DNA of 64,000 nt from Vulcanococcus sp. Clear-D1. Lineage in GTDB: Bacteria > Cyanobacteriota > Cyanobacteriia > PCC-6307 > Cyanobiaceae. The position numbers and the translations under genes are program-made. The stretch spans positions 186,001-250,000 of the forward strand of contig NZ_JACVZV010000015.1 in NCBI RefSeq assembly GCF_014654725.1, read 5' to 3'. Under the pieces are notes generated by a model, which was not told where the DNA came from, did not search any database, and saw nothing but the letters and a program-made list of their open reading frames with translations. This document shows, in pieces, positions 23,300-32,429 of this stretch (the stretch's first letter is position 1; each line of letters begins with the position of its first letter).

Positions 23300-25207
23300 T
23301 TACAAACCGCGCTCCATCAGCTGGCCCATCAGATCGCAGCTGCGTTGCTGGAAGCCGGCGAGTTGGTTGGGCTCCAGGCCGCCCACGGCCAGCCGTGCCA
23401 TTTCGTACACATGGCGGCTGAGATCGTCGGCCAACTGCTGGCTGGGAGAGCTGCCGCTGGCGCCGGTGATCACCGAGCCAGCCGAGAGCTTGAGCAGGCC
23501 CTCCACCAGCCGGTGCTTGCGATTCACGAGCAGCACGTGGTGATCGGGTAGGCCGGGCAGGCGTTGCTCCATCAGGGCGCCCATGTCATTGATGCGGCGC
23601 ATTTGCTCCGGCAGCAGGATCAGAGCGGCGGGAGCGTTGTCGCCCTTGAGGGCCTGCACCTGGATGGTCACCTTGTCGTTGTTCAAGGCGTTCTTGAACA
23701 GGTCTCGCACCTTTTCGGAGCTGTCTTTGCCATCGGCATCGGCCAGTTCGCTCTCCTTCTCTTGCAAGGAGTCGTCGAGTTCGCTGTCGACGCGCTGGAA
23801 TTTCAGCTCCTCGTGGCGGTATTCCAGCCAGGGAATGAACTGGGTATCGATGAAGGTGTCGGCCAGGAGCACCTCAGCGCCCTGGCCCTTCCAGAGGGCG
23901 AGAGCACCGGCCTGACCGGCCTCATCGGTGCAGTACAGGATGCGCTTGTCGTTGTCGGCGCTCAGGCGTGAGCGGTAGCCCGCCAGGGTGGTGAAGGTTT
24001 TGTTGTTGTCGCCCGGGATCGGATCAGGGCTGTCGCCCTCACCGGCAGCGGCGGTGGTGCCGAACAGCACGAGGTCGGCCACCTGCTCGGCGAACTTGTC
24101 GTCCTCCATGGCGCCGATCTTGATGAAGGGGGCCAGGGATTCCCAGATCTCGGCGTAGCGCTTGGGCTCATCGCGGTGCAGCTGCTTGAGCCGATCTGCC
24201 ACCTTCTTGGCTACGAAGCCGCCGATGGAGCGCACGCGGCGGTCGGTTTGCAGGGCTGAACGGCTCACATTCAGCGGGATGTCGGGAGAATCGATCACGC
24301 CGCGCAGGGGCAGTAGGTAGCGGGGCACCACCTCCTTGATCGAGTCGCTCACGAACACGTTGTTGCAGTAGAGCTTGATCTCGCCCTTCTCCCAGTCGGC
24401 GCGGCCGCTGAATTTGGGGAAGTAGAGGATGCCCTGCAGGTTGTAGGGGTAGTCGGTGTTGAGGTGCACCCACAGCAGTGGGTCGCCCTGGAAGGGGTAG
24501 AGGTAGCGGTAGAGCTCGATGTAGTCGTCGTCGCTCAGGTCGCGGGGGCTCTTGCGCCAGGGGGCTTCCCGCTTGTTCACGGTTTCACCCTCAAGCTGCA
24601 CCTCCACTGGCATGAAGTCGCAGTAGGTGGTGATCAGGGTGCGGATGCGGGCCGGCTCGATGTATTCGAGCTCCTCCTCCATCAGATGCAGGATCACGTC
24701 GGTGCCGGGCTCACTGCGCTCAGCGGCTTCCAGGATGAAGTTGGGGGAACCATCACAGCTCCAGCGCACGGCTTCACTGCCATCGCGGGCCGACAGCGTG
24801 ACCAGCTCCACCTGCTTGGCCACCATGAAGCTGGAGTAGAAGCCCAGGCCGAAGTGGCCAATGATGGCGTCGTCTTCCTGTTTGTATTTCTCGAGGAAGT
24901 CTTCGGCGCTGGAGAAGGCCACCTGGTTGATGTAGCGCTTCACCTCGTCGGCGCTCATGCCGATGCCGTTGTCGGAAATGGTGAGGGTCTTGGCGTCGCG
25001 ATCGATGCGGATCGAGATCTTGCCTTCAGTTCCTTCGCTGCAGTCGCCGGCCATGGCCGCCATGCGGCGCTTGCTGATGGCATCCACGCCGTTGCTCACC
25101 AACTCCCGCAGGAACACCTCATGGCCGCTGTAGACGGCCTTTTTGATGATCGGGAAGATGTTCTCGGTGTGGATCTGGATCTGGCCCTGTTCCGCCTGCA
25201 GCACCAC
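23300..25207 (-). CDS. htpG: Chaperone protein HtpG (Hsp90)
   Basis: About 635 aa with the three Hsp90 parts: an N-terminal GHKL ATPase domain (FLRELVSNGVDAI, ISDNGIGMSADE, GHFGLGFYS), a middle domain with the catalytic-loop Arg segment (LNVSRSALQTDRRV), and a C-terminal dimerisation domain. It is an ATP-driven chaperone; cyanobacterial HtpG helps heat and oxidative-stress survival and phycobilisome linker stability. The start is a GTG at 25207 or 25204, just before the conserved EQGQIQIHTENIFP; the longer frame to 25261 adds non-family residues. No CIRCE element is visible upstream. Confidence 0.95.
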   Translation of the reverse strand: MVLQAEQGQIQIHTENIFPIIKKAVYSGHEVFLRELVSNGVDAISKRRMAAMAGDCSEGTEGKISIRIDRDAKTLTISDNGIGMSADEVKRYINQVAFSSAEDFLEKYKQEDDAIIGHFGLGFYSSFMVAKQVELVTLSARDGSEAVRWSCDGSPNFILEAAERSEPGTDVILHLMEEELEYIEPARIRTLITTYCDFMPVEVQLEGETVNKREAPWRKSPRDLSDDDYIELYRYLYPFQGDPLLWVHLNTDYPYNLQGILYFPKFSGRADWEKGEIKLYCNNVFVSDSIKEVVPRYLLPLRGVIDSPDIPLNVSRSALQTDRRVRSIGGFVAKKVADRLKQLHRDEPKRYAEIWESLAPFIKIGAMEDDKFAEQVADLVLFGTTAAAGEGDSPDPIPGDNNKTFTTLAGYRSRLSADNDKRILYCTDEAGQAGALALWKGQGAEVLLADTFIDTQFIPWLEYRHEELKFQRVDSELDDSLQEKESELADADGKDSSEKVRDLFKNALNNDKVTIQVQALKGDNAPAALILLPEQMRRINDMGALMEQRLPGLPDHHVLLVNRKHRLVEGLLKLSAGSVITGASGSSPSQQLADDLSRHVYEMARLAVGGLEPNQLAGFQQRSCDLMGQLMERGL

Positions 25208-25318
25208 AGCGTGAAAAAGCAACGTGGATCCAGACTCACCCGGGGCAGGCCAGCCCGCCAAGGGGCTGCCATGGGCAGGAAACCGACCACTCAGCGGGCG
25301 TTGTTCGGTTGGTGTAGC

Positions 25319-25552
25319 TCAGCTGGCTGTTTTGACCTCGCGGCTCAACAGAAAGAACAGCTGCTCAGGGTGGCGATATTGGCGAGGCAGCGAATGGTGC
25401 AGCGTTTCAAGGCGGCTCCAGCACACCGTGCGGCTTGCTTTGCTGCGCGTGACGCCATCACGGATGAGGATGCGCAACGCCTTGCAGTAGAGGGGATAGC
25501 TCGCCTCCAGTTCGCCAACGGTGAGCGCGGCTGTGAAGGTGGGTGCGGACAT
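25319..25552 (-). CDS. DUF3136 family protein
   Basis: ATG 25552 gives 77 aa; 20 upstream codons of the open frame are left out because the family begins with the FTVGELEASYPLYCKALR-like segment. That motif, followed by a TVCWSRLETLH helix and a short C-terminal stretch (PEQLFFLL), is what I recall for DUF3136, a small family restricted to picocyanobacteria. No role is known. It lies alone between htpG and a 65-aa membrane protein. Confidence 0.8.
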   Translation of the reverse strand: MSAPTFTAALTVGELEASYPLYCKALRILIRDGVTRSKASRTVCWSRLETLHHSLPRQYRHPEQLFFLLSREVKTAS

Positions 25553-25622
25553 GGAACCTCGCTCCAGACGCAGCAACCCTCTTCCGGCCGCGGATGGAGC
25601 ACAAGCTCCCATTTGGGATCAA

Positions 25623-25820
25623 TTACGCACCTGGTGTCTGGGGTGGCAAGCGGCGTTCCACCTGAACGAACACCAGCCAGGCCACGCCGGCGGCGATGCC
25701 ACCGGTCCACTCAGAGCGGAGCAGCTCAATCAGCGACACAGTGCTGGCGGCGATGCGCAGGGCTCGCAGTCCGAAGCGTCCCAGCTGCTGCAGCCGGTCT
25801 TGGCCGGTGGCTTCAGTCAC
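25623..25820 (-). CDS. Small membrane protein, 65 aa
   Basis: The 65-aa product has a soluble helical first half and a hydrophobic segment of about 18 residues (GGIAAGVAWLVFVQVE), probably one membrane span, before a Pro-rich tail. Its start overlaps the end of the DUF3598 gene by eight bases, so it is likely translated with it. Function unknown. Confidence 0.6.
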   Translation of the reverse strand: MTEATGQDRLQQLGRFGLRALRIAASTVSLIELLRSEWTGGIAAGVAWLVFVQVERRLPPQTPGA

Positions 25821-26616
25821 GCGTGGCGATGATCTGGGTGGCTGATGTCCAGGCGCCGCTGGCGTCGTAGCGGCGGATCAGCCGTTCCAGCCGATTCGGA
25901 GCGGTGAGCCATCCGGCCTCGACCGCAAAGGCAGTGCGGTGATCCACGCGGCGCGGTGTGAGGTGATAGCCGCCATCCGCCATCCAGGTGAGTTGGAGCA
26001 GCGGGTCTGTATTCCCCGCCTCCACGCTCTCGCTGCTGGCACCGGTGCTGGTTTGGATGCGTAGGCCGCCCTGACCGCTGCCACTCACCTCAAAGCGGCA
26101 GCTGGCCTGGTCGGGTTCGGGCCAATCGGCTGTGATCGTGGAGGCGTTGCCGCTCCAGCTTCCTTGCAGCTGATCGAGCGTGAGTGAAGGCCGTTCTTGG
26201 GCGTTGCTGCCCGCCCGAAATTCGCGGATCAGCACCAGGTTGGCGAAGGCGCCGTCGTCGTTGTGCAGCTGCACCAGGCGGTGGCGGCGGTCGCCATTGA
26301 TGAATCCGAATTCGCCGCCGAAGGGTGTACCCGGTGCCACCTGCAGGCGCCCTTTGCAGAAGGTGCCGCTCTCGAAGAACACCACCTGCCGCCCGAGGTT
26401 GCGGTAGTCCTCGCTCATGTCGCGGCTGGGTTCGCCGTTCAGATCACCATCGGCGAAGCGGCGTAGGCGAAAGTGCACCAGCCGCTCTTCCTCCCCCTGC
26501 TCCAACGTGAGGATGGAGGGCGTTGAGTCGACCACGGCGCCGCTGGCATCAAGGCTGGCAAAGCTGCCGCGCCACTCTCCCAGGTTGCGGAGAAAGTTGT
26601 CCCACTGACTCGACAT
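25813..26616 (-). CDS. DUF3598 family protein
   Basis: A 267-aa protein whose N terminus (SQWDNFLRNLGEWRGSF) and RRHRLVQLHNDDGAFANLVLIREF segment fit DUF3598, a family of cyanobacteria and plastid-bearing organisms predicted to adopt a beta-barrel related to lipocalin-like chromophore or lipid binders. No signal peptide or membrane span. It is the middle gene of a minus-strand run with the ferredoxin upstream. Ligand and role unknown. Confidence 0.8.
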   Translation of the reverse strand: MSSQWDNFLRNLGEWRGSFASLDASGAVVDSTPSILTLEQGEEERLVHFRLRRFADGDLNGEPSRDMSEDYRNLGRQVVFFESGTFCKGRLQVAPGTPFGGEFGFINGDRRHRLVQLHNDDGAFANLVLIREFRAGSNAQERPSLTLDQLQGSWSGNASTITADWPEPDQASCRFEVSGSGQGGLRIQTSTGASSESVEAGNTDPLLQLTWMADGGYHLTPRRVDHRTAFAVEAGWLTAPNRLERLIRRYDASGAWTSATQIIATRD

Positions 26617-26630
26617 GAGCTGACTCGATC

Positions 26631-26855
26631 TCAGCCGGCGCGCTGCAGATCCGGTTTCTCTTCAGGCACGATCGCGCCTGCCACAGGACAGACCTGCAGG
26701 CAGATGCCGCAATCGATGCAGGTGTCGAAATCGATCCAATAGAAGGCTGTGCCCTTGGCGTTGGCGCCGCTGCCGGGGTTGATGCAGGCCACGGGGCAGG
26801 CATCCACGCAATCGGCCACCCCTTCGCAGATGTCGGTGACGATCGTGTGGGCCAT
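26631..26855 (-). CDS. Bacterial-type ferredoxin with two Fe-S clusters
   Basis: A 74-aa ferredoxin with eight Cys in two sets: Cys10, 16, 20 and 24, then Cys46, 49, 52 and 56. The second set is a classical CxxCxxCxxxCP 4Fe-4S motif; the first is spaced CxxxxxCxxxCxxxC and may hold a 3Fe-4S or an unusual 4Fe-4S cluster. It is a small soluble electron carrier of low potential. Similar ferredoxins occur in all picocyanobacteria. The partner enzyme is not evident from the neighbours (DUF3598 and hisZ). Confidence 0.88.
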   Translation of the reverse strand: MAHTIVTDICEGVADCVDACPVACINPGSGANAKGTAFYWIDFDTCIDCGICLQVCPVAGAIVPEEKPDLQRAG

Positions 26856-26882
26856 CGGTACTGCCGTTCAGGTGGGCGGATC

Positions 26883-28061
26883 CTAGGAAGCGACCCAGAG
26901 GCAGGCGGCGCAACCGCGTTCGGCCGCGATCGCTTCAGCGTCTTCACGGGTGGCGATGGGGTTTTGCAGCAGCTCCGCAGGCTCGCCCTGGCGATGCAGG
27001 CCTTCGAGTTGATCCAGAGCCGCGCTGAGTTGGCCGGCCTCGGCGTAAGCCACCAAGGTGGTGCCGGGGCGCTGCGGCGCCGTGGCCTCAGTGCCCAACA
27101 GGTCGCGGATGGCTTCCACGTCGAAACCGAAGCCCATCCCTCCGGCTACGCCGCCGAAGCGGGCCACCAGGGCGTCGTAGCGCCCACCGCTCGCAAGAGC
27201 CAGGGGCGCGACCGGGCCCTGGCAGACCAGCTTCAGCACCAGGCCGTCGTACAGGTCGAAATGGGGTTGGAAGCTTGGATCCAATTGCACTCGCACCCCC
27301 TGGGCAGCGGCCGTGGCAGCCACGCTGTTCAGGGTGCCCGCCAGCTGCTCCAGCAATTCCGAGGGGCCGAGCAGCTGCTCGAGCTGATACAGCACAGCCT
27401 TGGTGTCGCCCCGAAGCCGCAGCAACTGCTGCAAGCCCTGGCGCTGGTGGGCCGGCAGCTGCAGCTCGGCCAGGGCGAGCGGATCAAAGCTCACCAGGGC
27501 CTGGCGGGTGGCCAGCCTCTGCTCCGCCGGCACCTGATCGAGCAGGGCGCTGAGTACAGCGTGGTGGCCGATCAGCAGCGTGGGCTTGTGCTCCGCCGTG
27601 ATCCGAAGTTGGCGCAGGCAGGCCAGCAGCAGCCGCAACAGCTCGGCATCCGCCACCAACGCCTGGCTGGCATCGGCACCCAGCAGCTCCACGCCACTTT
27701 GAAGCCGCTCCTCCAAGCGAGGTTGCCCCACATCGCTGATCGCGCTGCGCAAGACAGGCCCACTGCTCCACAACCTCAGGGGCCGCGGGCGGCTGGCCAG
27801 GCGCGTGCAAGCGGCTCTGGCGATGGACGCGGTCATCTCCGGCCGCAGGCCCAGCGGCTCATCGGAGGCCAGCCGCACCAGCTCGCGATCGCGGATGCCC
27901 CCGCCGGCTTCCAGCGTTTCCAAGCGCTCCACCAGGGGTGGAGCCACCTCGGCATAGCCCCATCGCCGGTACACCTCCGCCAACTGTTCACACAGCCAGC
28001 GGTTGCTGTCCACTTCCCGCGGGTTGAGATCCCTGGCGCCGGCAGCGGGTTTCAGGGCCAT
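26883..28061 (-). CDS. hisZ: ATP phosphoribosyltransferase regulatory subunit HisZ
   Basis: A 392-aa protein of the histidyl-tRNA synthetase-like fold without a tRNA-binding domain. The motif 2-like segment LRPEMTASIARAACTRL and the GGRYDALVARFG motif are clear. HisZ binds a short-form HisG and makes it active and sensitive to histidine in the first step of histidine synthesis; HisG should be elsewhere in this genome. Sequence right upstream contains a 16-bp element also found before coaD. Confidence 0.93.
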   Translation of the reverse strand: MALKPAAGARDLNPREVDSNRWLCEQLAEVYRRWGYAEVAPPLVERLETLEAGGGIRDRELVRLASDEPLGLRPEMTASIARAACTRLASRPRPLRLWSSGPVLRSAISDVGQPRLEERLQSGVELLGADASQALVADAELLRLLLACLRQLRITAEHKPTLLIGHHAVLSALLDQVPAEQRLATRQALVSFDPLALAELQLPAHQRQGLQQLLRLRGDTKAVLYQLEQLLGPSELLEQLAGTLNSVAATAAAQGVRVQLDPSFQPHFDLYDGLVLKLVCQGPVAPLALASGGRYDALVARFGGVAGGMGFGFDVEAIRDLLGTEATAPQRPGTTLVAYAEAGQLSAALDQLEGLHRQGEPAELLQNPIATREDAEAIAAERGCAACLWVAS

Positions 28062-28085
28062 CGGATCACAGCGCTCGTATTGGCG

Positions 28086-28101
28086 CTGATCCTATGGAGC
28101 G
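28086..28101. repeat. 16-bp element shared with the coaD upstream region
   Basis: The sequence ctgatcctatggagcg occurs here and again at 56835-56850. On the minus strand it contains CATAGGAT, a plausible extended -10 box (TAGGAT), placed before hisZ here and before coaD there. It also holds the TAG stop of the inositol monophosphatase gene. Confidence 0.6.
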
Positions 28102-28994
28102 GCCCGATCGAGCTCCGGTGCACCGAAACTGGCACCACTCAGCGGGCGGCAGGCCCCCAATCCATCCAGTAAGGCCTGACGCAGGCCGGGTGTGCAGGCG
28201 ATCAGCCGACCTTCCGCCAGCCTGGCCGGCCCACCGTCGTAGGCACACACCACTCCCCCCGCCTGCTCCACGAGGGCGACACCGGCCGCCAGATCCCAGG
28301 GGGAGAGGCCGCGCTCCCAGTAGCCATCCAGTCGCCCGTCGGCCACAAAGGCCAGGTCCACCGCTGCGGCTCCGCCACGCCTCACGCCCCGGGTGCGATG
28401 GGTGAACCAGGCGAATTCGGCGTAGTTGTTGTCGAGCCGGTCATGCCGGTCATAGGCAAAGCCGGTCACCAGCAACGAGCTGGCCAGGTTGGAACAGTCG
28501 CTCACCGCAATCCGACTGCTGTTGCACCAGGCACCGAGCCCTGGTGCCGCCCAGTAGAGCTGTTGCAGTGCAGGCACAGCCAGTGCTCCGAGCAGGGGTT
28601 GGCCCCTCCAGGTGAGCCCGATCGAGGTGCCGAAGAAGGGATAACGATGGGCGTAGTTGGTGGTGCCATCGAGGGGATCCACGCACCATTCGAGCTCAGA
28701 GCCACGGCCCGGACGGCGGCCGCTCTCTTCCGCCAACACTCCTAATTCCGGGGTCTCGCGCTCGAGCACCGAGAGCACTGCCTGTTCGGCGGCCACATCG
28801 GCCTCGGTCACCAGATCGCCGGCGCGGCCCTTCTCCCGGATCGATTCCAATCGGCCGAAATGGGTGAGCAGCTGGGAGGCACCCGCTTCGGCGGCACGGC
28901 GAGCCACCCCAGCCAGGCGTTCGATCTCCCCAGCCGTAAGGCCGCACTGCTGGGCGCTCTGATCTGTGAGTCGCTGAAGATCCGGTGCGCTCAT
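28092..28994 (-). CDS. Inositol monophosphatase family protein
   Basis: The 300-aa product has the metal-binding motifs of the Mg2+-dependent phosphatase family: VDPLDGTTN and SPWDLAAG, plus a conserved Glu in EESGRR. Family members remove phosphate from inositol phosphates, fructose-1,6-bisphosphate or similar small substrates. ATG 28994 is chosen because it overlaps the ferredoxin stop in an ATGA and matches the family start; a longer frame runs upstream through that gene. Substrate not determinable. Confidence 0.88.
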   Translation of the reverse strand: MSAPDLQRLTDQSAQQCGLTAGEIERLAGVARRAAEAGASQLLTHFGRLESIREKGRAGDLVTEADVAAEQAVLSVLERETPELGVLAEESGRRPGRGSELEWCVDPLDGTTNYAHRYPFFGTSIGLTWRGQPLLGALAVPALQQLYWAAPGLGAWCNSSRIAVSDCSNLASSLLVTGFAYDRHDRLDNNYAEFAWFTHRTRGVRRGGAAAVDLAFVADGRLDGYWERGLSPWDLAAGVALVEQAGGVVCAYDGGPARLAEGRLIACTPGLRQALLDGLGACRPLSGASFGAPELDRAAP

Positions 28995-29356
28995 TCCTCG
29001 TCGAGGGGCAGGCCGGCACGCACCTTGCCACGTCCGAAGTGGCGCCCGAACTGCAGGTCGTAGACCTCGTCCTCGTCCTGGGTTTCCACCTCGAGGGCGC
29101 CCGTGGCCCGAGCGACGCACAGCAGGCCGTAGCCCTGGCTGCGCAGCTCCCGCGAAAGACCCAGGGCTTCGCGCTGATCGATGGAGCCCTCCAGCACCCG
29201 CACCGCACAGGCTGTGCAACAACCATTGCGGCAGCTGAAGGGCAGCGGCTCGCCCTGCTGCTCAAAACTGCGCAGGATGTACTCCCCTTCCGGCACGTCC
29301 AGCGCAATGGTGCGGTTTTCCTGCCGCCAATGGACCGTGATCGGATAGGTGCGCAT
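28991..29356 (-). CDS. 2Fe-2S plant-type ferredoxin
   Basis: A 121-aa protein with the plant-type 2Fe-2S ligands Cys42, Cys47, Cys50 and Cys80 (CxxxxCxxC, then 29 residues to the last Cys). The N-terminal beta-grasp domain resembles photosynthetic ferredoxins, but a 40-residue acidic tail after the cluster domain is longer than in PetF. It is more likely a specialised or thermotolerant-type electron carrier than the main photosystem I acceptor. Its stop overlaps the phosphatase start. Confidence 0.88.
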   Translation of the reverse strand: MRTYPITVHWRQENRTIALDVPEGEYILRSFEQQGEPLPFSCRNGCCTACAVRVLEGSIDQREALGLSRELRSQGYGLLCVARATGALEVETQDEDEVYDLQFGRHFGRGKVRAGLPLDEE

Positions 29357-29476
29357 AGCCGCAACCAGCGAAGGACGTGGTGACTGCTACATTCTCATTG
29401 TTGCCCCGCGCAGCCGCGTTTCAAAACCAGCTCTTCGTGGGTTGGCGTTGCAACGCAGCAAAAGCCCCCCTCCCGC

Positions 29477-29563
29477 GGAGAGGTGGCCGAGTGGTCGAAG
29501 GCGCAGCACTGGAAATGCTGTATAGGGGCAACTCTATCGAGGGTTCGAATCCCTCCCTCTCCG
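29477..29563 (+). tRNA. trnS-GGA: tRNA-Ser(GGA)
   Basis: An 87-nt tRNA. The acceptor stem pairs GGAGAGG (29477-29483) with CCTCTCC (29556-29562), discriminator G29563, no encoded CCA. The D arm has GCCGAG...GGC; the anticodon loop is CTGGAAA with anticodon GGA; a long variable arm (TATAGGGG...CTCTATC) marks a class II serine tRNA; the T arm has GGTTCGAATCC. It decodes UCC and UCU. An intrinsic terminator follows about 40 bases later. Confidence 0.96.
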
Positions 29564-29606
29564 TTCACAAGGTCAACGAACCTGATTTTCAGATTCAACA
29601 GACCAG

Positions 29607-29629
29607 CCGCCCAATGGGCGGTTTTTTTT
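29607..29629 (+). terminator. Intrinsic terminator after tRNA-Ser
   Basis: A 6-bp stem (ccgccc 29607-29612 with gggcgg 29616-29621) with a 3-base loop is followed by eight T residues. It ends the tRNA transcript before the convergent pstB gene. Confidence 0.88.
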
Positions 29630-29663
29630 GTGCCTTGAAATCGCCCGCCCTCAGCTACTGCTG

Positions 29664-30458
29664 TTAGCCGAATCGTCCGGTGACGTAATCCTGCGTGGCT
29701 TTCTGTTTGGGTGAGTTGAAAATCATCTCGGTGTCCGCGAACTCCTCGAGGCAGCCCACCTTGCCGTCGCTGTCGGGGTTGGCGGTGACATTGAAGAAGC
29801 CCGTCATGTCGCTCACCCGGACCGCCTGCTGCATGTTGTGGGTCACGATCACGATCGTGTAGCTCTTCTTGAGCTCATGCATCATCTCTTCGATCTTCAG
29901 CGTGGAGATCGGATCGAGGGCTGAACAGGGTTCATCCATCAGGATCACCTCAGGCTCGATGGCAATCGCTCTGGCGATGCAGAGCCGTTGCTGCTGGCCG
30001 CCGGAGAGGGAGTAACCACTCACCTTGAGTTTGTCCTTGGTTTCATCCCAGATCGCGGCCTTGCGCAGGGAACGCTCCACCAGCTCATCCATATCGCCGC
30101 GGAATCCATTGATCCGAGCACCGAAGGCGATGTTTTCGTAGATGCTCTTCGGAAAGGGGTTGGGCTTCTGAAACACCATGCCGATGCGCCGCCTCACCTC
30201 CACTGGGTCAACGTCGCGGGTGTAGAGGTCCTGGTTTTCAAACAGCACGCGACCCTTGAGCGAGCAGCCCTCGATCAGATCGTTCATGCGATTGAGCGAG
30301 CGCAGCACCGTGCTTTTGCCGCAGCCCGATGGCCCGATGAAGGCCGTCACCTTGCCGCGGGGAATCTCCATGTAGACACCCCGCACGGCCACATTGGTGC
30401 CGTAGCTGATGCTCACGTTCTCGAGGGTGAAGCAAGGGCTGGAGGAGCTGGGCGACAT
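29664..30458 (-). CDS. pstB: Phosphate ABC transporter ATPase PstB
   Basis: The 264-aa protein has Walker [10 protein letters not shown], signature [15 protein letters not shown], and Walker [14 protein letters not shown], with the PstB-type insertion [18 protein letters not shown]. It powers high-affinity phosphate uptake through PstA/PstC. It is the last gene of a pstC-pstA-pstB run; no phoU follows. Confidence 0.95.
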   Translation of the reverse strand: MSPSSSSPCFTLENVSISYGTNVAVRGVYMEIPRGKVTAFIGPSGCGKSTVLRSLNRMNDLIEGCSLKGRVLFENQDLYTRDVDPVEVRRRIGMVFQKPNPFPKSIYENIAFGARINGFRGDMDELVERSLRKAAIWDETKDKLKVSGYSLSGGQQQRLCIARAIAIEPEVILMDEPCSALDPISTLKIEEMMHELKKSYTIVIVTHNMQQAVRVSDMTGFFNVTANPDSDGKVGCLEEFADTEMIFNSPKQKATQDYVTGRFG

Positions 30459-30496
30459 AGTGTTTGGGGCTGGGGGGAGGAGGCGAACCGGTGCGT

Positions 30497-31378
30497 TCAG
30501 GTGCTGCTGAAGCGGCCCAGCCAGCGGGCCAGCAGATTGGCCAACAGAATCATCACCACCAACACAAACGAAGAGGCCCAGGCCAAAGCGATCTGAGCTT
30601 CGTAGGGCATGATCGCGAAGTTGTAGATCAACACCGACATCGAAGCGATCGGGTTGAACAACCCTTCTGGCCAGAAGGGTGAGAACAGGGCTGTGAAGAT
30701 CAAGGGAGCCGTTTCACCGGCAGCTCTCGCTACCGCGAGCACCACACCCGTGGCAATCGAGGAGAAGGCGGCTGGCAGGGTGACACGGGTGATCGTGATG
30801 AACCGGGATGCGCCCACACCCATGGCGCCCCAGCGCAGTTCTTGTGGCACCAGCTTGAGCGCTTCATCGGTGGTTTTGATCACCGTGGGCAGCATCAGCA
30901 CGGCCAAGGCGATCCCCCCGGCCAGGGCGCTGTAGCTCTGGTTGAAGAACAGCCTGGTGCTCACGATCAGGCCGTAAACAAACACCCCGCAGATGATCGA
31001 AGGCACCCCGGCCAGCACGTTGGTGCCAAAACGAACGAAGCGGGCGAACCAGCCGGCTGAGGCGAATTCGGCCAGGTAGACCCCTGCTCCCACACCAACG
31101 GGTACGGCGATCAGTGCTGCCACCAAGGTGACGATCAAGGTGCCGAGGATGGCATTGCCAATGCCACCGCCATCGAGTCCGGGAGGGGGTGGCAGTGCGG
31201 TGAGCAGTTGCAGGGTGATCAGCGAACCGCCCTTTAACAGCACATAGGCGATCACCACGATCAGTGGCAGCACCGCCAGGGCCGTGAACAGGCCAGCTGT
31301 GAGCGTAAGCAGCAGATTCCAGCGGTTGCGCGCCAGCGAGGGTTGGAGCGTGAGGGAGCCGCGGCTGAAGGAGGTCAT
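30497..31378 (-). CDS. pstA: Phosphate ABC transporter permease PstA
   Basis: A 293-aa membrane protein with six hydrophobic segments. Segments typical of PstA include [34 protein letters not shown] and the ATPase-contact loop [20 protein letters not shown]. It pairs with PstC to form the phosphate channel. It begins six bases after pstC ends. Confidence 0.94.
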   Translation of the reverse strand: MTSFSRGSLTLQPSLARNRWNLLLTLTAGLFTALAVLPLIVVIAYVLLKGGSLITLQLLTALPPPPGLDGGGIGNAILGTLIVTLVAALIAVPVGVGAGVYLAEFASAGWFARFVRFGTNVLAGVPSIICGVFVYGLIVSTRLFFNQSYSALAGGIALAVLMLPTVIKTTDEALKLVPQELRWGAMGVGASRFITITRVTLPAAFSSIATGVVLAVARAAGETAPLIFTALFSPFWPEGLFNPIASMSVLIYNFAIMPYEAQIALAWASSFVLVVMILLANLLARWLGRFSST

Positions 31379-31384
31379 CAGGGC

Positions 31385-32338
31385 TCAGTACTTGAGGCTC
31401 AGGCGCCGCACGATCACCTGGGCGAGGAGGTTCACCACCAAGGTGAGCAGCATCAGCACGAGGGCGGCGTACATCAACGCCGACACCTGCAGGCCATCGG
31501 CTTCACCGAACTGGTTGGCCAGCATCGACGAAATCGTGTTGGCCGGAGCCAGCAGGCTGAGGCTGAAGTTATTGGAATTGCCGATCAGCATGGTCACGGC
31601 CATGGTTTCGCCCATGGCCCTGCCCAAAGCGAGCATCACGCCACCCGTGATGCCTGAGATGGCTGCCGGCAGAATCACGTGCACGATCGCGCCCCAGCGG
31701 GTGGTGCCCACGCCGTAGGCAGCCTGACGCAGGGCCAGCGGCACTTGCTGCAGCGAGTCGCGGGAGATGGCCGTGATGATCGGCAGGATCATCACCACAA
31801 GGATCAACACCGCTGGGGCCATGCCAGGGCCCAGTGGCGTGGTGGAGAAGAAGGGGAGCCAGCCGAGCAGCTGATGCAGGCCCATGAGCCCCGGCCTCAG
31901 GAAGGGCTCCATCACAAAGATGCCCCAGAGCCCGAGCACCACCGAGGGAATCGCGGCCAGGAGTTCCACCATCAGACCCAAAACCTGACGGACCGGCAGA
32001 GGGATGAAGTTCTCGGTGAGAAAGATCGCGGTGCCGACGCCCAGCGGTACTGCGATGGCCAGGGCCAGCAGCGAGCTCACCACCGTTCCGTAGATGGCGG
32101 TGAAGGCTCCGTAGTGCTCGCCGATCGGGTCCCAGTTCGAGGTGGTGAGGAAGCCCAGCCCAAAGCGTGTGATCGCCTCTCTGGCTCCTCCCAGAACCGT
32201 GAACAGGATGCCGATGAGCACGAGCCCCACCACGGAGGCCAGCACCACCGCCAGCTTCTGGAATCCCCGATCAATCAGCAGTTCCCAGGGGGGACGCCGC
32301 CGCTGCGAGAAGAGTTCGGGGCGCGCACCCGCTGCCAT
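31385..32338 (-). CDS. pstC: Phosphate ABC transporter permease PstC
   Basis: ATG 32338 gives 317 aa; a TTG at 32359 would add seven. Six hydrophobic segments plus the family motifs LGVGTAIFLTE, LLAAIPSVVLGLWG and the EAA-like LRQAAYGVGTTRWGAIVHVI loop identify PstC. It is the first gene of the pst run; the binding protein PstS is not encoded in the window, so pstS must be elsewhere. The gap to the divergent dnaK gene (32339-32429) should hold both promoters; I see no clear Pho box. Confidence 0.93.
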   Translation of the reverse strand: MAAGARPELFSQRRRPPWELLIDRGFQKLAVVLASVVGLVLIGILFTVLGGAREAITRFGLGFLTTSNWDPIGEHYGAFTAIYGTVVSSLLALAIAVPLGVGTAIFLTENFIPLPVRQVLGLMVELLAAIPSVVLGLWGIFVMEPFLRPGLMGLHQLLGWLPFFSTTPLGPGMAPAVLILVVMILPIITAISRDSLQQVPLALRQAAYGVGTTRWGAIVHVILPAAISGITGGVMLALGRAMGETMAVTMLIGNSNNFSLSLLAPANTISSMLANQFGEADGLQVSALMYAALVLMLLTLVVNLLAQVIVRRLSLKY

Positions 32339-32429
32339 GGGGATCTTTACCTGGCCCAAATCTAAAGCTCTGGCGCAGGGCCGTTAGCGTTAGGGCTTAG
32401 GCAACAATCCCTGGGGCGCAGTCAGTCAG

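Noticed and set aside
25310-25350. tRNA-like start (ggttggtgtagctcagctgg) resembling a D-arm
   Set aside because: No anticodon arm, T arm or acceptor pairing follows; the DNA is the end of the DUF3136 gene and its downstream.
26847-28172. 441-codon plus-strand open frame opposite hisZ
   Set aside because: Gln/Ala-rich antisense shadow; no domain.
32383-32400. Possible Pho box (three TTAG repeats) between pstC and dnaK
   Set aside because: Spacing is six and seven bases, not the 11 of cyanobacterial Pho boxes, and sequence does not match CTTAACCT.
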